This document shows, in pieces, positions 1-7,798 of a DNA stretch of 64,000 nucleotides (positions are counted from its first letter, which is position 1; each line of letters begins with the position of its first letter). Position numbers and translations under genes: made by a program. The DNA comes from Pseudoponticoccus marisrubri (GTDB taxonomy: Bacteria > Pseudomonadota > Alphaproteobacteria > Rhodobacterales > Rhodobacteraceae). Location of the stretch: the NCBI RefSeq assembly GCF_001482405.1, contig NZ_LPXO01000017.1, positions 1 to 64,000 on the forward strand, in the 5' to 3' direction. Below the pieces are notes generated by a model, which was not told where the DNA came from, made no database searches, and saw only the letters and a list, made by a program, of their open reading frames with translations.

Positions 1-34
1 CGATCTCCTCCGGCTTGTGTCTCTTCTGTCCCAT
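1..34 (-). CDS. IS3-family transposase OrfA, N-terminus only (runs off the window)
   Basis: The minus-strand ATG at 34 starts MGQKRHKPEEI, an N-terminus typical of IS3-family OrfA proteins (small helix-turn-helix DNA-binding subunits made ahead of the OrfB integrase). Only 11 codons are inside the window, so integrity cannot be judged. It belongs to element B, whose left terminal repeat lies 65 nt upstream. Confidence 0.5.
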   Translation of the reverse strand, partial: MGQKRHKPEEI

Positions 35-99
35 TCGTTCGTCCTCCATCTGGCTCGAAAGCCTACCTCAGGAAGGACCACTTTTCTGGGGGCAGACCA
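1..99 (-). mobile_element. IS3-type insertion sequence, left end only (element B)
   Basis: Read on the minus strand, position 99 starts a terminal-repeat-like sequence TGGTCTGCCCCCAGAAAAGT, followed by a leader and an ATG at 34 that opens a reading frame typical of IS3-family OrfA. The same end motif in diverged form (TGGAGTAGCCCCCTGAAAGT) is present at 395, so two related elements lie in the same orientation. Element B appears to have inserted into orfA of element A: the OrfA protein similarity of A stops exactly where this repeat begins. The rest of element B lies outside the window. The family assignment rests on protein style and ends, not on a database match. Confidence 0.6.
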
Positions 100-279
100 T
101 CTCCAGCTCCTTCAGCCGCACAAGTTGTGACCGCTGCATACCGCCGTAGAGCTTCCGCCAGCGGTAAAACGTTTTCCGCGTCAGCCCGATCTGGCGCACA
201 GCTTCGGTAATCGTCGCCCCTTGTCCTTGAAAACTTCAACCTGACGAAGCTTCGATACAATCTCTTCATTCTTCGGCAT
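100..279 (-). pseudogene. IS3-family OrfA, frameshifted and truncated
   Basis: From ATG at 279 the frame reads MPKNEEIVSKLRQVEVFKDKG, the classic start of an IS3 OrfA helix-turn-helix protein. After that the homologous continuation (ATITEAVRQIGLTRKTFYRW, then RKLYGGMQRSQLVRLKELE) is in another frame, so a single-base indel lies near 217-222. Similarity ends after LKELE, precisely at the terminal repeat of element B. The gene is doubly broken. Programmed frameshifting in IS3 elements occurs between orfA and orfB, not inside the OrfA helix-turn-helix, so this shift is more likely damage. Confidence 0.65.
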
Positions 280-395
280 TCCTCGAACCAATGGCGGAAC
301 GCCTCGAATTCTCTCGCTTTCCAGCCATCGCTGATCCTCCAATATTCGGGATGAAACTATCCCTGTTGGTGGACCACTTTCAGGGGGCTACTCCA
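100..395 (-). mobile_element. IS3-type insertion sequence remnant (element A), interrupted by element B
   Basis: The minus strand from 395 starts with a terminal-repeat-like TGGAGTAGCCCCCTGAAAGT, then about 115 nt of leader, then orfA from 279. The remnant ends at 100, where element B begins. Because the orfA is both frameshifted and cut, the element is probably non-autonomous. The flanking 396-532 holds no recognisable gene. Confidence 0.55.
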
Positions 396-532
396 ATGTA
401 CAGTGATGCGCTCCGAGCCCGGTCCGACTGTCTCCGGGAGAGTACGTGCTCCCGTCCCTCGGCGTCACGGGGAACTAGGAGGGGTGCCGAGTAAAGCGGA
501 GCCGCCACAGCGGCGCTGTTCGAGAGGGGCGC

Positions 533-1246
533 TCAGGCCAGCGTGATGTTGACCCGGCGGTTCTGCTTGCCCTTGTTCTCGACCTTGCCGATGCGCAGCG
601 TGCCGATCTCGCCGGTGCGCGCGACATGGGTGCCGCCGCAGGGTTGCAGGTCGACCTGCTCGGTGCCGTCGCCGATGCGCACCAGGCGGATCCGGCCGGC
701 GCCGCGTGGCGGCTGGACCGACATGGTCTTGACCAGCTCGGGCCGGGCGTCCAGCTCGGCCTCGGTGATCCAGCCCTCGGTGACGGCCAGGTCGCGGTCG
801 ACCAGCCCGTTCAGCGCCGCCTCCAGCGCAGCCAGGTCCGCGGGCGGCTCGGGCATGTGGAAATCCAGCCGCCCCTTGCCGGCGCCGATCTGGCCGCCGG
901 TGACCGGCAGCGGGATCACCACGCTGAGCAGGTGCAGCGCGGTGTGGATGCGCATGTGGCGGTGGCGCCGCTCCCAGTCGAGCACCTGCACCACCTCGGC
1001 GCCCACCGGCGGCAGCGGCGCGGGCTCGGCCGGCACCATCACCGGCGCGCCCTCGGCCCCGCGCACCGTCGTGGCGATGGCGAGCTGCCCGCCGGACCAG
1101 TCGATCCGGCCGCTGTCGCCCGGCTGCCCGCCCCCCGTGGGGTAGAAAAGCGGCGGCGTGACGATCAGACCACCCTCTTCGGTATGGCCGGTGACGCGGC
1201 CGGTTGCCTCGCGCAGGTAGGCATCCTCGCGGTATAGTGCGCTCAT
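533..1246 (-). CDS. Alanyl-tRNA editing protein (AlaX type, trans-editing deacylase)
   Basis: A 237-residue stand-alone editing domain related to the AlaRS C-terminal half. Such proteins hydrolyse mischarged Ser-tRNA(Ala) or Gly-tRNA(Ala) in the cytoplasm with a bound zinc. Visible signatures are GGGQPGD at 38-44, the metal motif HTALH (His101, His105) and CGGTH (Cys203, His207), which together give the usual HxxxH...CxxxH ligand set. The start ATG overlaps the stop of the upstream mscS-like gene by 4 nt (ATGA), so it is the last gene of the cfa-trgAB-cysK-mscS-alaX unit. Type I versus II AlaX was not resolved. Confidence 0.87.
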   Translation of the reverse strand: MSALYREDAYLREATGRVTGHTEEGGLIVTPPLFYPTGGGQPGDSGRIDWSGGQLAIATTVRGAEGAPVMVPAEPAPLPPVGAEVVQVLDWERRHRHMRIHTALHLLSVVIPLPVTGGQIGAGKGRLDFHMPEPPADLAALEAALNGLVDRDLAVTEGWITEAELDARPELVKTMSVQPPRGAGRIRLVRIGDGTEQVDLQPCGGTHVARTGEIGTLRIGKVENKGKQNRRVNITLA

Positions 1247-3681
1247 CGTCCGTCTCCATCCGGGTCGGCGCCCACCGCGCCGGGTTCCGGCCGCGCGGGC
1301 CCAGTGGCCGAGGGCTCGGCCGGCGTGCCCGAGCCGCCCTCGGTGCTGGCGGGTGCGGCCTCTTGCGGCGGTTTCGCGGTCAGCGTCTCGGGGTTGCGCA
1401 GCCAGACATCGCGCTGCGCGAAGGGGATCTCGATGCCCTCCTCGGCGAAGCGTTCGGCGATCTGGTGGTTCATCTCGGTGCGCACGGCCAGCCCCTCGCC
1501 GATATCGGTGAGGATGGCGCGGATCTCGAAATCCATGGAATCCGCGCCGAACCCCTTGAAATAGACGTAAGGCGCAGGGTTCATCAGCACCTTGTCATGT
1601 TGGCGCGCGATGTTGAGCAGCACCTTCTCGACCTTGCGGGTGTCCGAGCCATAGGCCACGCCGACCCCGACGATGATCCGGCCCAGCGAGTTGCCGCGGG
1701 TGTAGTTGGCCACCGTGCCCGAGACGAAATCGGCATTGGGAATGATCAGGTCGTAGCGGTCGAAGGTCTCCAGCCGCGTCGAGCGGACCGAGATGTCCTT
1801 GACGATGCCATGCGTGCCGTTGACCTCGATCCAGTCGCCCTCGCCGATCGGGCGTTCGATCAGCAGGATGATCCCCGAGACGAAGTTCGACACGATGTTC
1901 TGCAGGCCGAAACCGATCCCGACCGAGAGCGCACCGGCGACGATGGCCAGCGAGGACAGGTCCAGCCCGCCCGCCGTGATGGCGATCAGCGCGGCCAAGA
2001 AGATCCCGACATAGCCGATGCCCGAGACGACGGCGTTCTGCCCGCCCTGGTCCATCTTGGTCTTGGGCAGGATCGTGGTGCGCAGCGCCCCCTGAAGCAG
2101 CCGCGTCAGCAGGTAGCCCAGGATGAAGACGATCACCACGACGAGGAAATCGGTGGGCGAGATGCGCGTCTCGCCGAACTGGAACCCCTCGCGGAACCGC
2201 GCCCAGAGCTCGGTCAGGTCGGCCACCCGCGCGCCCCAGATCAGCGCGAGGATGGGCAGCGCGGCAAGGCTGAGCATGAAGCCCGCCAGCACGGGCAGCA
2301 GGCTTTCGTCCTCTTCCGCGTTGCGGCCGGTGACCATCTCGTAGAGGCTGTTGAAGAAGCTCTGCAGCACCAGAACGATGCCCACCAGCGCCAGCGTGGC
2401 GATGGCCGGGTAGACCAGCGCCTCGCCCACGCGGTAATAGCCGATCCCGGCCATGACCGGGCCCAGCACGCCGATGATGATCGCGGCGCGGCCCAGAAGG
2501 CGCGCGAGGCGCAGGCGGAACACGCTTTGCGAGCTGGGATCGCGCGCCTCGGCGCTGCCGGCCATGGGCGCGTCATTGCGCACACGACCCAGCCGGAACA
2601 GGAAATAGCCCGACAGCACCAGCACCGGGAACTGCGCCACGGCCATGGTCTCGGCCGGGAAATTGTCCAGCGCCGCCAGCGTGTCGATCACGTCGCGCAG
2701 CACGTAGAGCACGGCAAGGATCGAGGCGAAGGCCCGCGCCTTGACCCGGTCATCGGCCGTCAGTTGCAGCGCCGCGATGTCGTCATCATCGTGAAAGGCC
2801 TGGTCGGCCAGCCAGTGGATGCCCAGCATCGTGGTCGCCCAGATCGGCAGGTTCTCCAGCAGCAGCGTCCAGCGCGGCCCCATCATGCCGGTGGCAAAGG
2901 CAGCCTGGCTGAGCGCGTAGATCCCCGCCAGCGGCAGCACAATCTGGCCCAGCGAGACCATGAAGCGGAACACGCCCGTGCCGCGCCGCGCACCGCCATG
3001 CAGCATCTGCACCCCGGTCCGCGCCCAGGACCGGCCGCGCAGCAGCAGCATCACCCCGATCGCCAGCAGCACCAGGATCAGCGGAAGGTTGCGCTGCGCC
3101 TCGGACTGGTAGAGCCGCGAGGTGGCGTTGGAGGCGATCTCGCGCCAGGCATTGCGCAGCGACTGGGTCAGGTCCTCGATCGCCTGCGGCCAGTAGGCCG
3201 GGTTGAGCGGCGAGGGCCCGAGCTCGAGCAGCTCGTCGGTCTGGCGCTCACGGATGATGCGGTCGATCTCGCCGATGATGCCGTTGGCGCGGGTATAGGC
3301 CTCTTCGGCGCGCAGCACCGGTGCACGCAGCCGCGCCAGCTGTTCGTTCAGCTCGGCCCGGCGCTTGGCGATCTCGGGATCCTCGGTGCCGTCCTCCGGC
3401 GCCGGCCCGATCGCGTCGATCTGCGATTGCAGCGTGTCGATGCGCGAGGCGTTGGTGTCCTGCGCGGCCAGGAACTGCTCGCGCCAGCCGGCGATGCGGG
3501 CGCGCAGATCCTCCAGCGCCTGGTCCGAGGCGCGCCCCTCCTCGATCACCTGCTCGGCCTGGTCGGCGCGGCTGTTCCAGGTGTCGTAATCCGGCCCGGC
3601 CAGGTCCTGCGCCAGCGCGGCGCCGGCCAGCAGCGCCAGCGCCAGAAGCGATGCGGTGATCCAGCGGGTGATCTGTGTCAT
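1243..3681 (-). CDS. Large mechanosensitive ion channel family protein (MscS/MscK type)
   Basis: An 812-residue inner-membrane protein. It has an N-terminal signal-like segment ending about LAQD, a long helical periplasmic region rich in Q, E, R and D (about 25-170, DUF3772-like), then many hydrophobic segments. An MscS core around 550-600 has the pore-helix style SVGIGFGLQNIVSNFVSG followed by the beta domain ERPIGEGDWIEVNGTHG. The last 50 residues are a Pro/Glu/Gly-rich tail. The expected role is a tension-gated channel releasing osmolytes on hypo-osmotic shock. The frame extends 72 codons further upstream into cysK; I chose the ATG at 3681, which has a signal peptide and overlaps the cysK stop by 4 nt. 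Confidence 0.85.
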   Translation of the reverse strand: MTQITRWITASLLALALLAGAALAQDLAGPDYDTWNSRADQAEQVIEEGRASDQALEDLRARIAGWREQFLAAQDTNASRIDTLQSQIDAIGPAPEDGTEDPEIAKRRAELNEQLARLRAPVLRAEEAYTRANGIIGEIDRIIRERQTDELLELGPSPLNPAYWPQAIEDLTQSLRNAWREIASNATSRLYQSEAQRNLPLILVLLAIGVMLLLRGRSWARTGVQMLHGGARRGTGVFRFMVSLGQIVLPLAGIYALSQAAFATGMMGPRWTLLLENLPIWATTMLGIHWLADQAFHDDDDIAALQLTADDRVKARAFASILAVLYVLRDVIDTLAALDNFPAETMAVAQFPVLVLSGYFLFRLGRVRNDAPMAGSAEARDPSSQSVFRLRLARLLGRAAIIIGVLGPVMAGIGYYRVGEALVYPAIATLALVGIVLVLQSFFNSLYEMVTGRNAEEDESLLPVLAGFMLSLAALPILALIWGARVADLTELWARFREGFQFGETRISPTDFLVVVIVFILGYLLTRLLQGALRTTILPKTKMDQGGQNAVVSGIGYVGIFLAALIAITAGGLDLSSLAIVAGALSVGIGFGLQNIVSNFVSGIILLIERPIGEGDWIEVNGTHGIVKDISVRSTRLETFDRYDLIIPNADFVSGTVANYTRGNSLGRIIVGVGVAYGSDTRKVEKVLLNIARQHDKVLMNPAPYVYFKGFGADSMDFEIRAILTDIGEGLAVRTEMNHQIAERFAEEGIEIPFAQRDVWLRNPETLTAKPPQEAAPASTEGGSGTPAEPSATGPARPEPGAVGADPDGDGR

Positions 3682-4712
3682 GTGTCCTCGAAGACGCCGG
3701 GAATGCTGGCCGGGGCACGCGTCAGCCATGGCGGCGTGGGCAGGCCCTTGTCCTTCAGGAAGTCGGGGTTGAACAGCTTGGACTGGTAGCGGTTCCCGAA
3801 ATCGCACAGGATCGTCACGATGGTGTGGCCCGGCCCCATCTCGCGCGCCATGCGGATCGCGCCGCCCACGTTCACCCCGGTCGAGCCGCCCATGCACAGC
3901 CCTTCCTCGGCCAGCAGGTCGAAGACGATGGGCAGCGCCTCGCTGTCGGGGATGTTGTAGGCGAGGTCCGGGCGGAAGCCTTCGAGATTGGCGGTGATCC
4001 GCCCCTGCCCGATCCCTTCCGAGATCGAGCTGCCCTCGGCCTTGTGCTCGCCCGTGGTGTAGTAGTTGTAGAGCGTCGCGCCATCGGGATCGGCCAGGCC
4101 GATCTTGACCCCCTTGGGCTGCAGGGCCTGCGCCACGCCGGCCAGCGTGCCGCCCGAGCCCACCGCGCAGATGAACCCGTCCACCTTGCCGTCGGTCTGG
4201 TCCCAGATCTCGGGGCCGGTGGTCTCGACATGGGCCTGCCGGTTGGCCACGTTGTCGAACTGGTTGGCCCAGATCGCGCCATGCGGCTCGGTCTTCGCCA
4301 GTTCTTCGGCGAGGCGGCCGGAATAGCGCACGTAGTTGTTGGGGTTGCGATAGGGCGCGGCGGGCACCTGCACCAGCTCGGCCCCGGCAAGGCGCAGCAT
4401 GTCCTTCTTTTCCTGGCTCTGCGTCTCGGGGATGACGATCACCGTCTTGAAGCCCAGCGAGGCGCCGACCAGTGCCAGCCCGATCCCGGTATTGCCGGCC
4501 GTGCCCTCGACGATGGTGCCGCCCGGCTCCAGCAGACCCTTCTCCATCGCGTCGCGGATGATGAACAGCGCCGCGCGGTCCTTGACCGACTGGCCGGGAT
4601 TCATGAACTCGGCCTTGCCGAGGATCTCGCAGCCGGTCTCTTCCGAGGCTTTCCGAAGCCGGATCAGCGGCGTCCGGCCGACGGCCTGTGCCAGGTCCTG
4701 AGCGATACGCAT
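3678..4712 (-). CDS. cysK: Cysteine synthase A (O-acetylserine sulfhydrylase)
   Basis: A 344-residue fold-type II PLP enzyme making cysteine from O-acetylserine and sulfide. The PLP lysine is Lys44 in NPGQSVKDRA, and the phosphate loop GTAGNTGIG is at 70-78. An ATG at 4733 gives 7 more residues, but ATG 4712 is preceded by AGGAAAGGA at proper spacing and is preferred. It lies 55 nt after trgB. In Rhodobacter sphaeroides a cysK next to trgAB contributes to tellurite resistance, so thiol supply for oxyanion detoxification is a reasonable contextual role (inference). Confidence 0.9.
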   Translation of the reverse strand: MRIAQDLAQAVGRTPLIRLRKASEETGCEILGKAEFMNPGQSVKDRAALFIIRDAMEKGLLEPGGTIVEGTAGNTGIGLALVGASLGFKTVIVIPETQSQEKKDMLRLAGAELVQVPAAPYRNPNNYVRYSGRLAEELAKTEPHGAIWANQFDNVANRQAHVETTGPEIWDQTDGKVDGFICAVGSGGTLAGVAQALQPKGVKIGLADPDGATLYNYYTTGEHKAEGSSISEGIGQGRITANLEGFRPDLAYNIPDSEALPIVFDLLAEEGLCMGGSTGVNVGGAIRMAREMGPGHTIVTILCDFGNRYQSKLFNPDFLKDKGLPTPPWLTRAPASIPGVFEDT

Positions 4713-4767
4713 GGCGCGTCCTTTCCTGTCCATCTCTGGAATGGTGTAGGACCGCCCCGCCGGGAAC

Positions 4768-5895
4768 TCAAGCGGATGCCAGCAGCCCCTCGCGGCGCGT
4801 GGCCAGCCACAGGATCATCATGACAAGCGGCGCGGCGTTGATCTCGCCGCTCTCGACCAGCTCCATGGCGCGCTCGAAGGGGATCGCGTGGTGGCGGATG
4901 TCCTCGTGTTCGGTGTCCAGCCCGCCAAGGCCCCGGTCATGGCCAGACAGGTCGCACAGGCCGAGGAAACAGTTGAAGAACTCGGTGGAATAGCCCGGCG
5001 AGGCATAGGCCCGGGTGATCGGCAGCAGCCTGTCGATCTCCAGATCCGCCTCTTCGCGCGCCTCGCGAAGCGCTGCAGCCTCGGGCGTCTCGCCGGCGTC
5101 GATCAAACCGGCAACCGGCTCCAGCACCCAGGGCGCCGGGTCGCCGCGATGGATCGGGCCGAAGCGGACCTGCTCGATCAGAAGTACGTGATCGGAGCGC
5201 GGATCATAAGGCAGGACCAGCGAGACATCGTAGGCCACGAAGCACTCGCGCGGCATCGGCTCGCTCCAGCCGCCGCCGAACAAGCGGTGGCGCAGCTCGG
5301 TCGCGCGGATGCGGAAGAACCCGTCGAACCCGGGGCGCGGGCGCAAGATCTCGACATCCTCGGTGGTCATCGTGCTGCGCAGCGTCTGCGGTGCCGGCTG
5401 CCGCGCCATCTCGTGCGACCAGGCGCGGGCACGGAAGAAGGGCAACAGGTGGCCCATGTCGGCTGCCGCCGCGCTGCCCCGGCGCGCCATGACCTCTTCG
5501 GCCGCGCCCAGCGTGATCGCGCCCCAGCGCGCAACCCAGCCGTCCAGGTCCCAGGGCTCGGCCGCCTGCCACTGGCCCGGGCGTGGCATGTAGACCCGCG
5601 CCGCGGCGGGCCCGTCTGCGGTCTCGACCCTCACGTCCTGCAGGTCGTAGCCGAAGCCCGCCTCGTAGAAATCCAGCCGGTCGACCGCGTCCGCGTCCAG
5701 ACCGCGCAGGAGCAAACCCTCGGCCCGCCCGCCCGGCTCGGGGCATATCAGCGGAAAGGGCTGGCCGTCGGCGCGGTAGACGGCGTGGTCCGGCAGCTGC
5801 GCCGGCTCGGCCTCGGGACAGGCGCGGCCCAGCACGCGCTCCAGCAACGGGACGTGGCGGAGCGTGCCGTACAGGAACAGGTCGGTCAGGGTCAC
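4768..5895 (-). CDS. trgB: TrgB-like fusion: gamma-glutamylcyclotransferase-like domain plus NUDIX hydrolase
   Basis: A 375-residue protein with two enzyme-like halves. Residues 1-120 resemble AIG2/GGCT-like folds (FLYGTLRHVPLLERVLG near the start). Residues about 205-360 are a NUDIX hydrolase of the ADP-ribose pyrophosphatase type, with the box starting GLIDAGETPEAAALREARE at 263 and containing the REAREEAD core. The start is GTG at 5895, overlapping the trgA stop as GTGA. It corresponds to trgB of the tellurite-resistance trgAB locus of Rhodobacter sphaeroides, as supported by gene order with trgA and cysK. The true substrate is unknown; a link between gamma-glutamyl (glutathione) turnover and nucleotide-sugar clearing is inference. 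Confidence 0.83.
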   Translation of the reverse strand: MTLTDLFLYGTLRHVPLLERVLGRACPEAEPAQLPDHAVYRADGQPFPLICPEPGGRAEGLLLRGLDADAVDRLDFYEAGFGYDLQDVRVETADGPAAARVYMPRPGQWQAAEPWDLDGWVARWGAITLGAAEEVMARRGSAAAADMGHLLPFFRARAWSHEMARQPAPQTLRSTMTTEDVEILRPRPGFDGFFRIRATELRHRLFGGGWSEPMPRECFVAYDVSLVLPYDPRSDHVLLIEQVRFGPIHRGDPAPWVLEPVAGLIDAGETPEAAALREAREEADLEIDRLLPITRAYASPGYSTEFFNCFLGLCDLSGHDRGLGGLDTEHEDIRHHAIPFERAMELVESGEINAAPLVMMILWLATRREGLLASA

Positions 5896-6332
5896 CTCCA
5901 GCGTTTCGCCGCCATCTCGGCTGCCAGCCCGGCAAGGATCCCGCCGATGATCAGCAACGCGATCAGCGGGCCGTGCAGCAGGATCTCGCCATATTCCGCG
6001 ATCAGTTCGAACACCGCGCCGATCGCCTCGAGCGGACTGTCATAGCGACGCCCCAGTGCAAGGCGCACCATCTCGTTGACCGCCTGCACGAAAAGGCCCC
6101 AGAAGACCAGCGCCACCGTGCCGGTGAACCCGTTCGAGATGGCCGCAGACAGGCCTCGCCCGCTGCGCGCCCCGATGACGAACCAGCCCATCAGCACGCC
6201 GATCACCATGTTGACGAGTGTGAACGAACCGAAGGCGGTGCCGTCCGGCATCAGCCCCTTGATCATTTCCGAAGCCACGAGTGCCAGCAAGGCCAGGCAG
6301 AGGGCGGCGACAAGCTTGGCGGCTGTGGGCAT
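5892..6332 (-). CDS. trgA: TrgA family membrane protein (tellurite resistance)
   Basis: A 146-residue protein with about four hydrophobic segments (near 5-22, 35-53, 67-85 and 120-140), matching the size and style of TrgA from the Rhodobacter sphaeroides tellurite-resistance locus. Its biochemical function is not known. It starts 3 nt after the cfa stop codon and overlaps trgB by 4 nt (GTGA), so the three are almost certainly co-transcribed. The name rests mainly on gene order plus topology and sequence style; no catalytic motif is visible. Confidence 0.75.
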   Translation of the reverse strand: MPTAAKLVAALCLALLALVASEMIKGLMPDGTAFGSFTLVNMVIGVLMGWFVIGARSGRGLSAAISNGFTGTVALVFWGLFVQAVNEMVRLALGRRYDSPLEAIGAVFELIAEYGEILLHGPLIALLIIGGILAGLAAEMAAKRWR

Positions 6333-6335
6333 GTC

Positions 6336-7544
6336 TCAGGCTGGTCTCGCGATCGTGATCTGGGTCACGTCACAGTTACCGCTGTGGAAGGTCGCTGCGC
6401 AAGAGGCGAGGTAGAAATTCCACATCCGTCGGAACCGCGCGTCGAACCCCAGCTCAGCCACCGAATCCCAGCGGTCGTTGAAGGTCTCGTGCCAGCGGCG
6501 CAGCGTTTGGGAATAGCTCTCGCCGAATTCCAGCGAGCGCACCACCTGCAGCCCGGCACGCTCGATCTCCTCGCGCAGGACCACCGGGCTGGGCAGCATG
6601 CCACCGGGGAAGATGTATTTCTGGATGAAATCCACGCCCTTGCGATAGACCTCCCAGCGGCGATGCTGGACGGTGATGATCTGCAGCGTGGCATTGCGCC
6701 CGGGCTTGAGCCGCTCGCGCACCGTGTCGAAATAGGTCGGCCAGTATTTCTGCCCCACCGCCTCGAACATCTCGATCGAGGCGATCCCGTCATAGGTGCC
6801 GGTCTCGTCGCGGTAATCCTGCAGCTTGAGCTCCACCCGGTCGGACAGGCCGGCCTTCGCGATACGCTCCTGCGCATAGGCCAGCTGCTCTTTCGAGATG
6901 GTCAGCCCGGTGACCCGCAGCCCGCGTTCCTTCGCGGCATATTCGGCAAAGCCGCCCCAGCCGCAGCCTATCTCCAGCACGTGGTCGCCGGGCTGGGCGC
7001 CCATCTGGTCGACCATGCTGGCATATTTGGCGATCTGTGCCTTCTCCATGCTCTCCTGCCCGGTGTCGAACTTGGCCGAGGAATAGGTCATCGTGTCGTC
7101 GAGCCAGAGCCCGTAGAATTCGTTGCCGAGATCGTAGTGGTAGGAGATGTTCTTCTTCGCCTGCCGCTTGGAGTTCGATTGCAGCCAAAAGCGCAGCATC
7201 TCGTAGGCGCGCGCGATCTTCAGCCCCGGAAAGCCGTCATACAGGTCGTCATTGTCGGCATGCACGAGATCCATGAAGGCCATCAGGTCGGGGGTGGACC
7301 ACCAGCCATCGACATAGGCCTCGCAGAAGCCAAGATCGCCCTCACGGATCAGCCGGGCGAACAGGTCGTCATTGTGGATGTGCAACTCGGCCACCGGGCC
7401 GGGCGCGGCCCCCTCGGCGCGGAAGCGCCGGCCGTCGGGCAGCACGAAGTCGAGCCGGCCGCGCGCCATGGCATTGGCGGTGTCGAAGACGCGGGCGAAG
7501 TAGCGGGGCAGATCTTTCTGGTCCGCGGTGTCATGCAGGATCAT
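6336..7544 (-). CDS. cfa: Cyclopropane-fatty-acyl-phospholipid synthase family methyltransferase
   Basis: A 402-residue SAM-dependent enzyme of the CFA synthase family, which methylenates cis double bonds of membrane phospholipid acyl chains. The SAM-binding glycine loop is VLEIGCGWGGFAEYAA (about 189-204), preceded by the characteristic NISYHYDLGNEFYGLWLDD stretch. The ATG at 7544 is preferred over 7562 because AGGGACAGG precedes it. It is the first gene of the cfa-trgA-trgB-cysK-mscS-alaX unit (3 nt before trgA), joining membrane-lipid modification with stress and oxyanion functions. Some family members make other lipid modifications, so the product is inferred. Confidence 0.85.
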   Translation of the reverse strand: MILHDTADQKDLPRYFARVFDTANAMARGRLDFVLPDGRRFRAEGAAPGPVAELHIHNDDLFARLIREGDLGFCEAYVDGWWSTPDLMAFMDLVHADNDDLYDGFPGLKIARAYEMLRFWLQSNSKRQAKKNISYHYDLGNEFYGLWLDDTMTYSSAKFDTGQESMEKAQIAKYASMVDQMGAQPGDHVLEIGCGWGGFAEYAAKERGLRVTGLTISKEQLAYAQERIAKAGLSDRVELKLQDYRDETGTYDGIASIEMFEAVGQKYWPTYFDTVRERLKPGRNATLQIITVQHRRWEVYRKGVDFIQKYIFPGGMLPSPVVLREEIERAGLQVVRSLEFGESYSQTLRRWHETFNDRWDSVAELGFDARFRRMWNFYLASCAATFHSGNCDVTQITIARPA

Positions 7545-7698
7545 GGCCTGTCCCTGTTCCATTCAGATTTCAGCAAGTTTATGGCGTCAGGCCGGGCTGG
7601 CAAGCGTGGCAGGCGCCAAAACCCCGATTTTGCGTCGAAATCCCCACATCCGCGGCATGCGCATTGCCCAATACAGGGCGCAACCGGTCCCGCCGGGG

Positions 7699-7793
7699 GA
7701 AGGCCCTTCGAAGGGCCTTCCTGACGCGATTTGCAAATCGCGTGACAAAGCGGCTTGCAAGCCGCTTGAAACAAGCCGCTTCGAAGCGGCTTG
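7699..7793. repeat. Tandem array of four perfect 20-22 nt palindromes
   Basis: Four exact inverted repeats are packed head to tail: 7699-7720 (half-site GAAGGCCCTTC), 7724-7743 (half-site ACGCGATTTG), 7748-7767 (half-site AAGCGGCTTG) and 7772-7793 (half-site CAAGCCGCTTC). The spacers are 3, 4 and 4 nt. Centres are TTCGAA or TTGCAA. The array lies between the photolyase stop (7799) and the cfa start. Similar arrays occur at 46635-46678 and 59605-59799. Each arm would fold into a near-loopless hairpin in RNA or a cruciform in DNA. Confidence 0.9.
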
Positions 7794-7798
7794 CCGCT

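Noticed and set aside
291-494. 67-codon plus-strand frame beside the insertion sequences
   Set aside because: It crosses the terminal repeat of element A, has no recognisable similarity, and lacks a convincing ribosome-binding site.
1204-3789. 861-codon plus-strand open frame opposite the mscS-like gene
   Set aside because: It is an antisense shadow: rich in Arg, Gln, Asp and His with no domain, while the minus-strand frame shows MscS motifs. Similar long plus-strand frames at 5583-7724, 15666-17594, 19539-21248, 28578-31205, 32301-34187 and 46647-48878 were rejected for the same reason. High GC suppresses stop codons.
7699-7793. Possible CRISPR array
   Set aside because: Repeat units differ from each other, are perfect palindromes, and spacers are only 3-4 nt. 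There are no cas genes.
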